Assembly (NCBI RefSeq): GCF_014654785.1
Contig: NZ_BNBD01000008.1
Location: 1-64,000, forward strand
Length of the DNA: 64,000 bases
Reading direction: 5' to 3'
Source of the DNA: Streptomyces mashuensis
Lineage (GTDB): Bacteria > Actinomycetota > Actinomycetes > Streptomycetales > Streptomycetaceae
Below are positions 52,888-61,130 of this stretch, one piece after another. The notes beneath the pieces were generated by a model. The model did no database searches and was not told where the DNA came from. It worked only from the letters and a program-made list of their open reading frames with translations. A program made the translations under genes and the position numbers. Every line of letters starts with the position of its first letter. Positions within the stretch are counted from its first letter, which is position 1.

Positions 52888-53916
52888 ATGATGACGCAAC
52901 GTGGTGCAGTCGGATCTGTTGTCCTCACGGCCGTGGCCTTGACGGCCACCGTTGGAGCGGCCGCCACGACTCCCGTCCTCGACAAGGCCGCCGCCCCGGT
53001 GTCCCGCGACAAGGTGACGGACAATCTGTACATGTCGCTCGGCGCATTCGAGGATGCCATATCCGGGGAAGACCCGAAGGTCAAGGCCATGATCGACCGA
53101 ACGGACATCGGCGGCGTACAGGTGGTGGCGCCCTGGAAGGCTCTTGAAGGGAAGAAGGGGGAGTACAAGTGGTCGCGGCTTGAGAATGCCCTGAAATATC
53201 TTCAGGAACGCCACAAGAAGCTGTTCGTCCAGGTCCAGGACCGGTTCTTCGACGTGGCCATGAAGGACGCCAACGTTCCTCAATACGTGAAGGACGAGGG
53301 CGGGGTCGCGCCGACGATCGACGAGAACCCCGACAACCCCACCACCCATGGGGCCATGGCCGCGCAGTGGAAGAAGGAGGTACGAGCAGACTTCCAGGCC
53401 ATGCTGAAGGCGATGGCGAAGAAGTTCGACGGCAAGCTCGCCGGGGTGAACCTTCCGGAGACCGCCGTCGAGGTGGACATCAAGCAGGACAAGACCAAGT
53501 ACACCTCGAAGTCCTACATCGATGCCGAGATCGACAACATGCGCTACGGCAAGAAGGTCTTCACCAAGACGCAGTTCATTCAGTACATCAACTTCCTGCC
53601 GGATGACGACGACCACAAGCGCATGAAGGAGATGTTCGACCTCGCCAGGGAAAAGAAGATCGGCATCGGAGGACCGGACACCCTGCCGGACCGGCCGTAC
53701 CAGATGGAGAACTCCTACAAGTTCCTCCACGAGTACAAGGGTGCCCTTCCCCTCGTGGCGATGGCCGTCCAGGAACCCGACATCAACGCCAAGGACCCCA
53801 AGACCGGTAAGCCGTACACCCGCGAACGGTTCACGAACTTCGCCCACGACTACCTCGGTGCGCGCCACATGTTCTGGACCACCGAAGCAGACTGGCTGCA
53901 GAAGCCTCCGGCGTAG
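52888..53916 (+). CDS. secreted TIM-barrel-like protein, possible glycosidase
   Basis: 342 residues from the tandem ATG at 52888/52891. The signal peptide (VVLTAVALTATVGAAA) is followed by IGGVQVVAPWKALEGKKGEYKW, here seen in parts, a pattern like the early strands of GH42/GH5-type barrels, and by LAGVNLPETAVEVD and MAVQEPDINAKD, which supply Glu candidates. It is Lys/Asp-rich and of lower GC than neighbours, unlike most genes here, which may indicate transfer. The ribosome site is absent and the upstream sequence is AT-rich. The catalytic role is unproven. Confidence 0.65.
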   Translation: MMTQRGAVGSVVLTAVALTATVGAAATTPVLDKAAAPVSRDKVTDNLYMSLGAFEDAISGEDPKVKAMIDRTDIGGVQVVAPWKALEGKKGEYKWSRLENALKYLQERHKKLFVQVQDRFFDVAMKDANVPQYVKDEGGVAPTIDENPDNPTTHGAMAAQWKKEVRADFQAMLKAMAKKFDGKLAGVNLPETAVEVDIKQDKTKYTSKSYIDAEIDNMRYGKKVFTKTQFIQYINFLPDDDDHKRMKEMFDLAREKKIGIGGPDTLPDRPYQMENSYKFLHEYKGALPLVAMAVQEPDINAKDPKTGKPYTRERFTNFAHDYLGARHMFWTTEADWLQKPPA

Positions 53917-53995
53917 TCACGTGCACGAGTGCGGCTCCTCAGACCCGTCTGAGTGACCCAGCCACTCCCCGCAGGCGCCCAGGCCCTTGCCGTAG

Positions 53996-54031
53996 CCTCC
54001 GCCACCACCGGCACGCCGGTGGTGGCGGAGG
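53996..54031. terminator. 16-bp perfect stem terminator
   Basis: CCTCCGCCACCACCGG and its exact complement around a CACG loop, 80 bp after the upstream stop codon. Confidence 0.8.
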
Positions 54032-54700
54032 CTCTGAGCTGGTGCTCGCGTTCTGCTCGGCGAGCGCACGAGTGCCGTCCCGAGACCCGTGGGGGTCAGG
54101 TCGATCACGCCGGTGCCAGTGCCCGCGGATCGAGCCCGGGCGGGTCGACCGGCGGCACGTGCGGGGAGCCGACGTGCACGGCATCGACCAGAGCAGCTGT
54201 CCGGCCCGAAGCGTGTCGCCGAAGCGAAGCAGCCGCCGCGCCAACCAGACCTGCGGGCGGAAGAGGTCACCGAGCGCCGCCTGCCCTTCCTGCCGCTGAT
54301 GCTGACCACCCCGTGTGCAGCGGGACCGTCGGCCGGTGACCGCCCATCAGCAGCCGTCCACCAGAGCGATCCGCCAGCTGGTGAAGCGCGTGTCGATCAG
54401 CCCAAGGGCCACCCACTCCTGGTTCACCGCCACCCGGGCGGCCGCGGTTCTCCACCTACGGTCCTTCCAGCGCTCTCCGCCTCCACCCACGGCTGCCACC
54501 GCACCCGGCGGGCCAGCCGGCCGCCGCTGGGCAGCACCATGTCGTCGAGGAGGACACCGGAACCCGGCTCTCCGGCGCCCATCAGCCCGCCTTCGGCCCG
54601 ACGCCCCCGGCGCAGCCTGCACCCTGCCGAGCGGGAACTGCCCGCGCAACGTAGTACTCCACAGCGCTGTGGCCAGGTCAGCCCACCGCACGCCTCGCCC
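54032..54700. other. gene debris, no intact gene
   Basis: The minus strand shows protein-like scraps in different frames, for example LARRLLRFGDTLRAGQLL (about 54190-54250), GVIDLTPTGLGTALV (about 54075-54120) and VNQEWVALGLIDTRFTSW (about 54370-54430). They suggest decayed genes, possibly one hydratase-like, but none is assignable. Confidence 0.35.
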
Positions 54701-54718
54701 CCCCGCTTTCTTGCGGGG
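54701..54718 (-). terminator. short hairpin terminator of the XRE gene
   Basis: CCCCGC-TTTCTT-GCGGGG, 19 bp downstream of the stop of the minus-strand XRE-cupin gene. Confidence 0.6.
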
Positions 54719-54736
54719 TTGTGGGCCGGCTCCCCT

Positions 54737-55321
54737 TCAGGGCAGGCGGGAGTGCGCAATCCGGGCGCCGTCTGCGGTGTCGTCGTCGCTGTTGGTGACC
54801 AGGAGGAGAACCGTGGCGCGTTTGGTTCCCAGGGAGCGGAGTTTGTGGGGTGTGGTGGCCTTGAAGTAGACGCAGTCGCCGGTGTCGAGCGTGACCACGC
54901 GTGAGGGGAGGATCAGTTCGGCCCGGCCCTCGTGGACGAAGACGAACTCCTCGCCGGGGTGGTCCCGGAAGGGGATGGGGTCGGTGTCGAGCGGCGGGTA
55001 CAGCATGAAGGGGGTCATGCCCTTGCTGCCGGCGTCGAGTGCCATGCCCTCGTAGCGGGTGCCGGGCTCGTCCGGGGCGGTCAGGGCTTGACGTTCCGCG
55101 GCCCGGGTGACCGTGACCTCGCCCAGCTCCTCGGCCTCGGAGAAGAGGCTGTCCAGGGGCACTTCGAGGGCCTTGGCCAGGGAGGCGCACACCGCGATCG
55201 AGGGAGTGCTCTGGCCGCGTTCGACCTTCGACAGATAGCTCTTGGTGACGCCGGCCCGCTCGGCCAGCGCCTCCAGGGTCATCAGCCGTTCCTTGCGCAG
55301 TTGGCGCACCCGGTTGATCAC
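54737..55321 (-). CDS. XRE-family regulator with C-terminal cupin
   Basis: 194 residues from GTG 55321 (GGAGAGGAAG upstream). HTH_3 domain (about 1-58): RVRQLRKERLMTLEALAERAG, here in parts, with KSYLSKVERG and STPSIAVCASLAKAL. The C-terminal cupin_2 has HPGEEFVFVHEGRAE and LDTGDCVYF, with His residues for a metal or small ligand. Such MerR/SutR/PuuR-type regulators sense the substrate of an adjacent operon. It is divergent from the aldolase/DapA-like operon with two matching putative operators between them. Confidence 0.88.
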   Translation of the reverse strand: MINRVRQLRKERLMTLEALAERAGVTKSYLSKVERGQSTPSIAVCASLAKALEVPLDSLFSEAEELGEVTVTRAAERQALTAPDEPGTRYEGMALDAGSKGMTPFMLYPPLDTDPIPFRDHPGEEFVFVHEGRAELILPSRVVTLDTGDCVYFKATTPHKLRSLGTKRATVLLLVTNSDDDTADGARIAHSRLP

Positions 55322-55405
55322 TGGCGTCTTCCTCTCCCCGGTGACAACTCCTCGGTCGACCGGTCCGCGCGGCACAGTCCGCGTTCCCCACCATGATGAC
55401 ACGCC

Positions 55406-55421
55406 GTGTCCTATAGCGAAC
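55406..55421. promoter_or_regulatory. putative XRE-cupin operator 1
   Basis: GTGTCCTATAGCGAAC, imperfectly palindromic around CTATAG, 85 bp upstream of the regulator start. It matches 14 of 16 bases of operator 2. Confidence 0.6.
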
Positions 55422-55497
55422 AACCTGCCCCTGCGCGAGCCTCGGCCGAGGCTTGCGCCCAGGGTGGGCGCCCGCTGCGGGAGAGCCCTTGCCGGTA

Positions 55498-55531
55498 GGA
55501 AACTTTGTGTCCTATGGTGAACTCAGTTTCC
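55498..55531. promoter_or_regulatory. putative XRE-cupin operator 2 in an extended dyad
   Basis: Core GTGTCCTATGGTGAAC (55507-55522) is centred exactly between the inverted heptamers GGAAACT (55498-55504) and AGTTTCC (55525-55531), 65 bp before the aldolase start. Confidence 0.65.
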
Positions 55532-55595
55532 TCCCGGGGCTTCCGCTCCGGGTACGCGCCCGGCCACCGGGGCAGGGCAAAACTGGAGCAGACCC

Positions 55596-56393
55596 ATGAC
55601 GAAAACGCTGCACGACCCGAAGGACGTCCTCGTCCACCGCGCAGAGCGGCAGATGGACCGGCACTTCGGGGACCTGGAACTGTCCACGCGCCAGAAGCTG
55701 GCGCTCACCTGCCGGATCGCCTACGACGGCGGCCACGACTCCGGGCTCGCCGGGCAGATCAGCGCCCGCGGGCAGGAACCGGGCACGTACTACACCCAGC
55801 GCCTGGGGCTGGGCTTCGACGAAATCACCGAGGACAACCTGCTGCTGGTCAACGAGGACCTGGAGGTCCTGGAGGGCGAGGGCATGCCCAACCCCGCCAA
55901 CCGCTTCCACACCTGGATCTACCGGGAGCGCACGGACGTCAACTGCATCATCCACACCCACTCCCTGCACACGGCCGCACTCGCCATGCTGGAAGTGCCG
56001 CTGATCGTCTCCCAGATGGACACGACACCGCTGTACGACGACTGCGCCTTCCTCAAGGAATGGCCGGGCGTGCCCGTGGGCAACGAAGAGGGCGAGATCA
56101 TCTCCGCGGCCCTCGGCGACAAGCGGGCCATTCTGCTCGCCCACCACGGCCAGCTGGTGACCGGTTCCACGATCGAGGAAGCCTGCACCCTGGCGCTGCT
56201 CATCGAGCGAGCCGCCCGCCTGCAGCTGCTGGCGATGTCCGCGGGGACCATCCAGCCGCTGGACCCGGTTCTGGCCCGCGAGGCCCACGACTGGACCTCG
56301 ACCGACCGGCGCAGCAAGGCGAACTTCGGGTACTACGCGCGCAAGGCGCTGCGCAACCACCCCGACTGCCTGACCGGGAAGGTGGAGCTGTGA
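55596..56393 (+). CDS. class II aldolase/adducin-family protein
   Basis: 265 residues. Zn-binding motifs of the FucA/AraD/adducin fold: IIHTHSLHTAAL (two His), LAHHGQLVTG (third His), and the N-terminal DGGHDSGLAGQISAR. The family catalyses retro-aldol cleavage, epimerisation or decarboxylation of sugar phosphates and hydroxy acids. It overlaps the DapA-like gene by 4 bp (GTGA), so the two form a tight operon driven from the operator region. It likely degrades an unusual hydroxy- or keto-acid (inference). Confidence 0.87.
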   Translation: MTKTLHDPKDVLVHRAERQMDRHFGDLELSTRQKLALTCRIAYDGGHDSGLAGQISARGQEPGTYYTQRLGLGFDEITEDNLLLVNEDLEVLEGEGMPNPANRFHTWIYRERTDVNCIIHTHSLHTAALAMLEVPLIVSQMDTTPLYDDCAFLKEWPGVPVGNEEGEIISAALGDKRAILLAHHGQLVTGSTIEEACTLALLIERAARLQLLAMSAGTIQPLDPVLAREAHDWTSTDRRSKANFGYYARKALRNHPDCLTGKVEL

Positions 56394-57289
56394 CGGCCAC
56401 CCCGCCCCTGAAGGGCATCATCTCCTACCCGGTCACCCCCTTCGACGCCGTCACCGGCGAGGTCGACCTGGCCGCGTTGCGGAAGCTCACCGGCGACCTC
56501 GTCGCCGCCGGCAGCCACGCCGTCGCCCCGCTGGGCAGCACCGGCGAGAGCGCCTACCTGACCGAGCAGGAGTGGGACGCGGTCTGCGAGAGCGTCCTGG
56601 CCACGGTGGCCGGGCGGGTGCCGACCCTCGTCGGCGTCTCCCACTGGAGCACCGAGGGCACGATCCGGCGCGCCCGGGTCGCCGCCTCCCACGGTGCCAC
56701 CGCGATCATGGTGCTGCCCCAGGCGTACTGGAAGCTGACCGAGGCCGAGCTCGTCCGGCACTACGACGCGGTGGCCCGGGCCACCGACCTGCCGATGATG
56801 CTCTACAACAACCCCGGCACCAGCGGCGTGGACCTGCAGCCGGAGACGGTCGTGGCCCTGGCACGGGAGATCCCCAACCTCACCATGGTCAAGGAGTCCT
56901 CGGGCGAGGTCTCCCGCTTCCGCGCCATCCGTGAGCTGTCCGACGGAGAGCTGTCCGTCTACAACGGCAGCAACCCGATCGCCCTGGACGCCTTCCGCGC
57001 CGGAGCCGCCGGGTGGTGCACCGCCGCCCCCTGCCTCGTGCCGCAGCAGGTGCTGGAGCTCCACACCGCTGTCAGCCTCGGGCAGCACGACCGAGCGGAC
57101 GCACTGCTGCAGCAGCTGCTGCCGTTCCTGCGGTTCATCGTCCACCACGGTCTCCCCCGGGCCGTCAAAGCAGGTCTGAACATCCAGAACCGGCCGGCCG
57201 GACCGCCACGGCCACCGCTGCTGCCCCTGCCCGAGGAGGAGACGCGGCAGCTGCGGACGATGCTCACCCGCCTCCAGGCGGCCGGCTGA
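56390..57289 (+). CDS. dihydrodipicolinate synthase/N-acetylneuraminate lyase family
   Basis: 299 residues from GTG 56390. Pyruvate-type aldolase barrel: GSTGESAYLT (49-58), Tyr139 in MLYNNPGTSG and Schiff-base Lys168 in MVKESSGEVSR. The proximity to a class II aldolase and a dedicated regulator argues for a catabolic aldolase or dehydratase, not lysine biosynthesis. A bidirectional terminator follows. Confidence 0.87.
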   Translation: MTATPPLKGIISYPVTPFDAVTGEVDLAALRKLTGDLVAAGSHAVAPLGSTGESAYLTEQEWDAVCESVLATVAGRVPTLVGVSHWSTEGTIRRARVAASHGATAIMVLPQAYWKLTEAELVRHYDAVARATDLPMMLYNNPGTSGVDLQPETVVALAREIPNLTMVKESSGEVSRFRAIRELSDGELSVYNGSNPIALDAFRAGAAGWCTAAPCLVPQQVLELHTAVSLGQHDRADALLQQLLPFLRFIVHHGLPRAVKAGLNIQNRPAGPPRPPLLPLPEEETRQLRTMLTRLQAAG

Positions 57290-57300
57290 CACCGGCAGCC

Positions 57301-57336
57301 ACCCCGCCCGCCACCCCCTGACGCGACGGGCGGGGT
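57301..57336. terminator. bidirectional terminator
   Basis: ACCCCGCCCG and CGGGCGGGGT (10-bp perfect stem, 16-nt loop) between the convergent DapA-like and ABM genes. Confidence 0.8.
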
Positions 57337-57342
57337 CACCTC

Positions 57343-57675
57343 TCAGCTCTGCTGGGGCGAGGGCGACGCCTGCTGGACGACCTCGAAGGACCAGACCGTC
57401 GAGCCCGTCGCGGCCGGGCGCTGCTGGGCAGTGCCCGCGCCGCCGCCCTGGTGGGCCGCCTTCATCGGGCCCTCCATCCACGCCTTGAAGTCCTCTTCAC
57501 TGCGCCACCGGGTGTACACCAGGTACTGGTCGGTGCCCTCCAGGGGGCGCAGCAGTTCGAACCACTCGAAGCCGTCGGCGCTCTCCACCATGCCTGCGCG
57601 GGACGCGAAACGCTGCTCCAGCAGCTCACGCTGTTCGGCCGGAACGGTCAGAACGTTCATTTTCACGATGCTCAT
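57343..57675 (-). CDS. antibiotic biosynthesis monooxygenase (ABM)-fold protein
   Basis: 110 residues. Ferredoxin-like ABM domain: SIVKMNVLTVPAEQRELLEQRF, here in parts, then GFEWFELLRPLEGTDQYLV and WRSEEDFKAWMEGP. This resembles the heme-degrading IsdG-like and generic ABM proteins; the Asn/His/Trp heme set is only partly recognisable. Its start lies inside the 3' end of the preceding membrane-protein gene (50-bp same-strand overlap). Confidence 0.8.
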   Translation of the reverse strand: MSIVKMNVLTVPAEQRELLEQRFASRAGMVESADGFEWFELLRPLEGTDQYLVYTRWRSEEDFKAWMEGPMKAAHQGGGAGTAQQRPAATGSTVWSFEVVQQASPSPQQS

Positions 57676-58678
57676 GGGTGCATCCTGCCGTGCCCTCGTG
57701 CCCTCTCCCGCACCGGGTCACCCTGGTGGAGCACGGAGCGGTGAGTTCCGTCAGCGCGAAGCAGCCGATGCACAGGGTGAGCAGCCCGGCGATCAGGTCG
57801 GCCGTGTGGGCGGCGCCCAGCAGTGCCGACGTGGCCGGGGAACGCCCCACGTCCATCCAGCCGCTGGACCCGAAGACGACGCCGGTGCCCGTCCAGGCCG
57901 CCGCCAGCGGCACCCGTACGCGCAGCCGGCCGCATCTGCGGAACACCAGCGCGTGCAGGGCGGCCGCCCCGGCGAGCGCTGCCAGGCCGTGCACCAGGTC
58001 GCCGGTGGGGCCGACGGGGGTGCGGCGGGCGGTCCATTCGGCGTTCATGCCGATGTCCGATCCCAGCCCCCAGGCCAGATGCAGCACTCCGGTGAAGAGG
58101 AGGAATGCCACGGCGAGGGTGGTGAGTACCCGCTGCATGCTCTGTGTGCCGGCAGGGTCGGTCAGGTCCCGCACGCGGGTGCGCAGCAGTGTGGCCCAGC
58201 GTTCGTCGGCGTAGAGCACGAACGCGGTGAGGAGGACGAGCCCCTCGGCGATCAGGCCGCCGTAGACCACGCCGAACACCCAGGGCTGGAGCATGTCGTT
58301 GGACAGGGCAGGGTTCTCGGCGCCGGTCGCCCTGATGACGCCCAGGCCGACCGGCACCGCGATCATCAGGGGGACGAGCATGCCCGTCGCCACCCACATC
58401 GGGAAGAGGATCAGCCATGCGGCCACGCGACGGCCGCCGGGCCGGGTCAGGACGTAGGCGATCAGCGCGGCGATGCCGTCCATGGCGAAGGTCATCGCGT
58501 TCGCCGCGATCCATTGCCCCCGCGACAGGTTGCCGAGGTCCTTCACTCCGACGTCCGCCCCGGCGATCCAGAGCAGCTTCAGCGTCAGGTACGGCAGGCA
58601 GGTGACGACGGCGGAACGGGCGAGCATCCGACGGCGGTGCGCGCGGCGTTCAAGGAGGTCGGGTGGCATGGGACTCAT
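57626..58678 (-). CDS. polytopic membrane protein of unknown function
   Basis: 350 residues from ATG 58678 (or 58669). About eight hydrophobic segments: VVTCLPYLTLKLLWIAG, ANAMTFAMDGIAALIAYVL, WLILFPMWVATGMLVPLM, WVFGVVYGGLIAEGLVLL, the LTTLAVAFLLFTGVLHLAWG region, and three more at the C-terminus. No transporter motif recognised. The last 50 bp overlap the ABM gene on the same strand, so they are probably co-expressed. Confidence 0.7.
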   Translation of the reverse strand: MSPMPPDLLERRAHRRRMLARSAVVTCLPYLTLKLLWIAGADVGVKDLGNLSRGQWIAANAMTFAMDGIAALIAYVLTRPGGRRVAAWLILFPMWVATGMLVPLMIAVPVGLGVIRATGAENPALSNDMLQPWVFGVVYGGLIAEGLVLLTAFVLYADERWATLLRTRVRDLTDPAGTQSMQRVLTTLAVAFLLFTGVLHLAWGLGSDIGMNAEWTARRTPVGPTGDLVHGLAALAGAAALHALVFRRCGRLRVRVPLAAAWTGTGVVFGSSGWMDVGRSPATSALLGAAHTADLIAGLLTLCIGCFALTELTAPCSTRVTRCGRGHEGTAGCTHEHRENERSDRSGRTA

Positions 58679-58869
58679 GCGTACGACTCTTACGGGCGAT
58701 GGGCCACGAAGCGTCATGCCACGGGACGGGTCCCCTCCCCCGCGCGGCGGACGGGCCGCCGGCACCGCGCCGGCCTCGCCGGGGACGACGTCCCACGCCG
58801 CATGCCGCATCCCTCATGCCGCTGTCCGGCCTCTCCCGGTCGGGGTGTCGGCGCCCCGCGGCTGCCGGC

Positions 58870-59697
58870 TCAGGTGATGGTGTGCCGGGAGCCGAAAGCG
58901 GTGACCGTGAAGGGGCCGTCTAGGTTGTAGTTGCCCGTATGGGCGATGCGGCGTACAGCGGCGACTCTGTCGACCGATTCCCGCCATTCCTTGGCCGTGT
59001 CCGGGTTCTTGGGGTGGTTCAGGTCGTCCGTTCGTACGTCGAGGAATGTCTCGAGCCACTTCTTCTCGCCGGCTTCCGACGGCGCACCGGCCGTGGCCGT
59101 GGCCTGCTTGACCAGGGCCGGCAGGGCGTCGTCGTCGCTGCCGGTGCCGTGCTGGATCGCGGCGTCGTACAGTTCCGCGCGGGCCAGGGCGGTGCGCAGG
59201 CCGAGGCGGTCGGCTTCGCGCATCGCGGGCTGATAGTAGCGGGTGTCGACCTGTTCGTCCTGCACGCGGCGGAACCGGGGGTCCTTTGCCGCCTGCTTCC
59301 AGGCTGCTATGTAGTCGCTGTCGGGCAGGGTGTCCGGCTGCGCTTCCAGTACGGGGACGAAGCGGGCCAGCGGGTTGCCGGGGGCTTGTCGGGTGTAGGC
59401 CCGGATCACCTTCAGGGCGTCGCCGTCAGCGGTCGTGAAACCGGCCCGGCCGGCCGTGACGCCGCGTCCGTCGTGCAGGTTCTCGGCGTAGTCGTACTGG
59501 ATCTCCGGCGTGCCGTTCTCGAAGACGCTGACCAGCTGGTCGGCCCGGCGTCGCTGGTCAGCGGTCAGGGCATGGGCACTCGGGGCGGTGGTGGTCTCCG
59601 GGGTATCGGGCGCGTCGGCGCCGCAAGCGGTCGCTCCGGCAGCGATGGCCAGAGCCGAAAGAACCGTGTGCAGCACGGGCCGGCGACGAGCGCGCAC
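58870..59697 (-). CDS. GH46 chitosanase
   Basis: 275 residues from GTG 59697; AGGGAGG lies 5 nt upstream, which decides against ATG 59712. The N-terminal signal VLSALAIAAGATACG ends at a Cys, so it is possibly a lipoprotein although the lipobox ATAC is atypical. The GH46 core is clear: VFENGTPEIQYDYAEN with acid Glu60, HDGRGVTAG with base Asp76, TRQAPGNPLARFVPVL, and the C-terminal FLDVRT and GNYNLDGPF. It cleaves GlcN-rich chitosan outside the cell. It follows the carbonic anhydrase gene by 17 bp. Confidence 0.9.
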   Translation of the reverse strand: MRARRRPVLHTVLSALAIAAGATACGADAPDTPETTTAPSAHALTADQRRRADQLVSVFENGTPEIQYDYAENLHDGRGVTAGRAGFTTADGDALKVIRAYTRQAPGNPLARFVPVLEAQPDTLPDSDYIAAWKQAAKDPRFRRVQDEQVDTRYYQPAMREADRLGLRTALARAELYDAAIQHGTGSDDDALPALVKQATATAGAPSEAGEKKWLETFLDVRTDDLNHPKNPDTAKEWRESVDRVAAVRRIAHTGNYNLDGPFTVTAFGSRHTIT

Positions 59698-59714
59698 GAC
59701 ACCCTCCCTCATGC

Positions 59715-60332
59715 TTACAGGCCGCGGGCGGTCACCAGCTGGGCGGTGCCGTCGGCCAGGCGATAGGACAGGCCCACCACTGCGGCGCGGCCGGCTTCCA
59801 CCGCTTCCGCCAGGACGCGGGAGCGGTCCAGCAGCAGGTCGACGGTGTGCCGTATGTGCTCGGCGATGAAGTCGTGGTCCTCCGTCCGCCCGGCCGCGCG
59901 GGCGGCCAGCACGCTGGGGGTCACGCGTTCGATCACGTCCCGTACGTAGCCGCCGGCCGTCGTGCCGTCCTGGACGGCGGAGCGGGTCGCCGCCACCGCG
60001 CCGCACGCGTCGTGGCCGAGCACCACGACGAGGGGCGCGCCGAGCACGCTCACGCCGTACTCGATGCTGCCCAGCACTTCCGGGCCCATGACGTGCCCGG
60101 CGGTCCGGACGACGAACAGGTCCCCCAGCCCCCGGTCGAAGATGATTTCGGCCGCCAGGCGTGAGTCGGAGCAGCCGAAGAGCACGGCGAAGGGGTTCTG
60201 GGCCGGGGCGACCTCGGTGCGGCGGGCGGCGTCCTGGTTCGGGTGTTCCGGCGCGCCCGTCACGAACCGCTGGTTACCTGCCAGCAGCATCTCGAAGGCG
60301 TCGCGCGGCGTCGGAATCGGGGCATCGATCAT
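59715..60332 (-). CDS. beta-carbonic anhydrase
   Basis: 205 residues. Zinc ligands Cys54 (GCSDSR with Asp56/Arg58), His107 and Cys110 (GHDACGAV), plus VVRTAGHVMGPEVLGSIEYG. It converts CO2 and bicarbonate. Length is standard. It appears co-transcribed with the chitosanase gene, an uncommon pairing. Confidence 0.92.
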   Translation of the reverse strand: MIDAPIPTPRDAFEMLLAGNQRFVTGAPEHPNQDAARRTEVAPAQNPFAVLFGCSDSRLAAEIIFDRGLGDLFVVRTAGHVMGPEVLGSIEYGVSVLGAPLVVVLGHDACGAVAATRSAVQDGTTAGGYVRDVIERVTPSVLAARAAGRTEDHDFIAEHIRHTVDLLLDRSRVLAEAVEAGRAAVVGLSYRLADGTAQLVTARGL

Positions 60333-60378
60333 GACCGCAGGTTACGTCCTGGACCTCGGTGCCGACCAGCTCCCTCTC

Positions 60379-60428
60379 TTGAGCGTCTGCTCAACGTGCC
60401 CTAGGGTGCGTTTTGAGCAGTCGCTCAA
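60379..60428. promoter_or_regulatory. promoter with two TetR-type operators
   Basis: Two 16-bp dyads, TTGAGC-GTCT-GCTCAA (60379-60394) and TTGAGC-AGTC-GCTCAA (60413-60428), 34 bp centre to centre. A -35-like TTGAGC (60379) and -10-like TAGGGT (60402-60407), 17-bp spacing, lie within them. This is an autorepression layout for the TetR gene two genes downstream. Confidence 0.75.
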
Positions 60429-60449
60429 TCACCTGGTCAAAGGGGTGTC

Positions 60450-61130
60450 ATGACCTCGATCTTCCAGCGGGCCCTCGGCATGGACTTCGGCCGGCTTCAT
60501 CCGCAGATCCGGCGGCGTTTCTCCGTCGGGCTCGACAGCGGAGAGGCGTGCGTCGGGCGCGGCACGATGGAACGGGTGTGGCACGGCAGGGGCTTCGTCA
60601 AGCCGTTCCTCACCCTGGGCGGCTCGCGCAACATCCTCGTTCCGCGTGCGGGGCGGGACGTGCCGTTCACCATCGAGAACGTTCCCTACCTGGACTCGTA
60701 CGGGCGTGAGACCGTCACCTTCGTGCGGACCTTCGCCTTCCCGGACGGCGACCGGCGGTTCGACGCCACCATGATCTACAGCCCTGCTCGCCGTTGCGTC
60801 GTCGACTACCTGGGCACCCACCAGCATCTGGCCAGCGACCTGCATTTCGCAGCGGGGCCCGGTGGTTCGCTGGTGATCAGGTCCGGTGAGCACCGCTTCC
60901 GCGAGGGACTGGTGGACGCCCGGGTTCCGGGCCTCGTCGCCGGGGACGCGACGGTGCGCGAGTCGTACGACGACGCGACGGAACGCTTCAGGATCGAGGT
61001 GTCCGTCGTCAACCGGCGGTTCGGGCCGCTCTTCGGTTACACGGGCTGCTTCACCGCGGACTTCGTCGACGCCGGCGGCCTCGGAATCCGGGACGGCCTG
61101 CGCCCGGTGCGTGAGGAGGCGCGAGTATGA
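60450..61130 (+). CDS. DUF4166-family protein
   Basis: 226 residues with AAAGGGG upstream. FQRALGMDFGRLHPQIRRRF at the N-terminus, here at 20 residues, VWHGRGFVKPFL, PFTIENVPYLDSYGRETVTF and a C-terminal GPLFGYTGCFTADF match DUF4166, often fused to saccharopine-dehydrogenase-like domains. A lipocalin-like lipid-binding role is suspected (inference). Its stop overlaps the TetR start as ATGA. Confidence 0.82.
   Translation: MTSIFQRALGMDFGRLHPQIRRRFSVGLDSGEACVGRGTMERVWHGRGFVKPFLTLGGSRNILVPRAGRDVPFTIENVPYLDSYGRETVTFVRTFAFPDGDRRFDATMIYSPARRCVVDYLGTHQHLASDLHFAAGPGGSLVIRSGEHRFREGLVDARVPGLVAGDATVRESYDDATERFRIEVSVVNRRFGPLFGYTGCFTADFVDAGGLGIRDGLRPVREEARV

Noticed and set aside
54701-54718. A fourth CRISPR-like repeat (CCCCGC...GCGGGG)
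   Set aside because: Only the short GC stem is shared; the loop and flanks do not match the 29-bp repeat, and its position fits a terminator.
56390-57289. Housekeeping dapA
   Set aside because: It is coupled to a class II aldolase and a dedicated XRE-cupin regulator, which points to a catabolic aldolase of the same superfamily.
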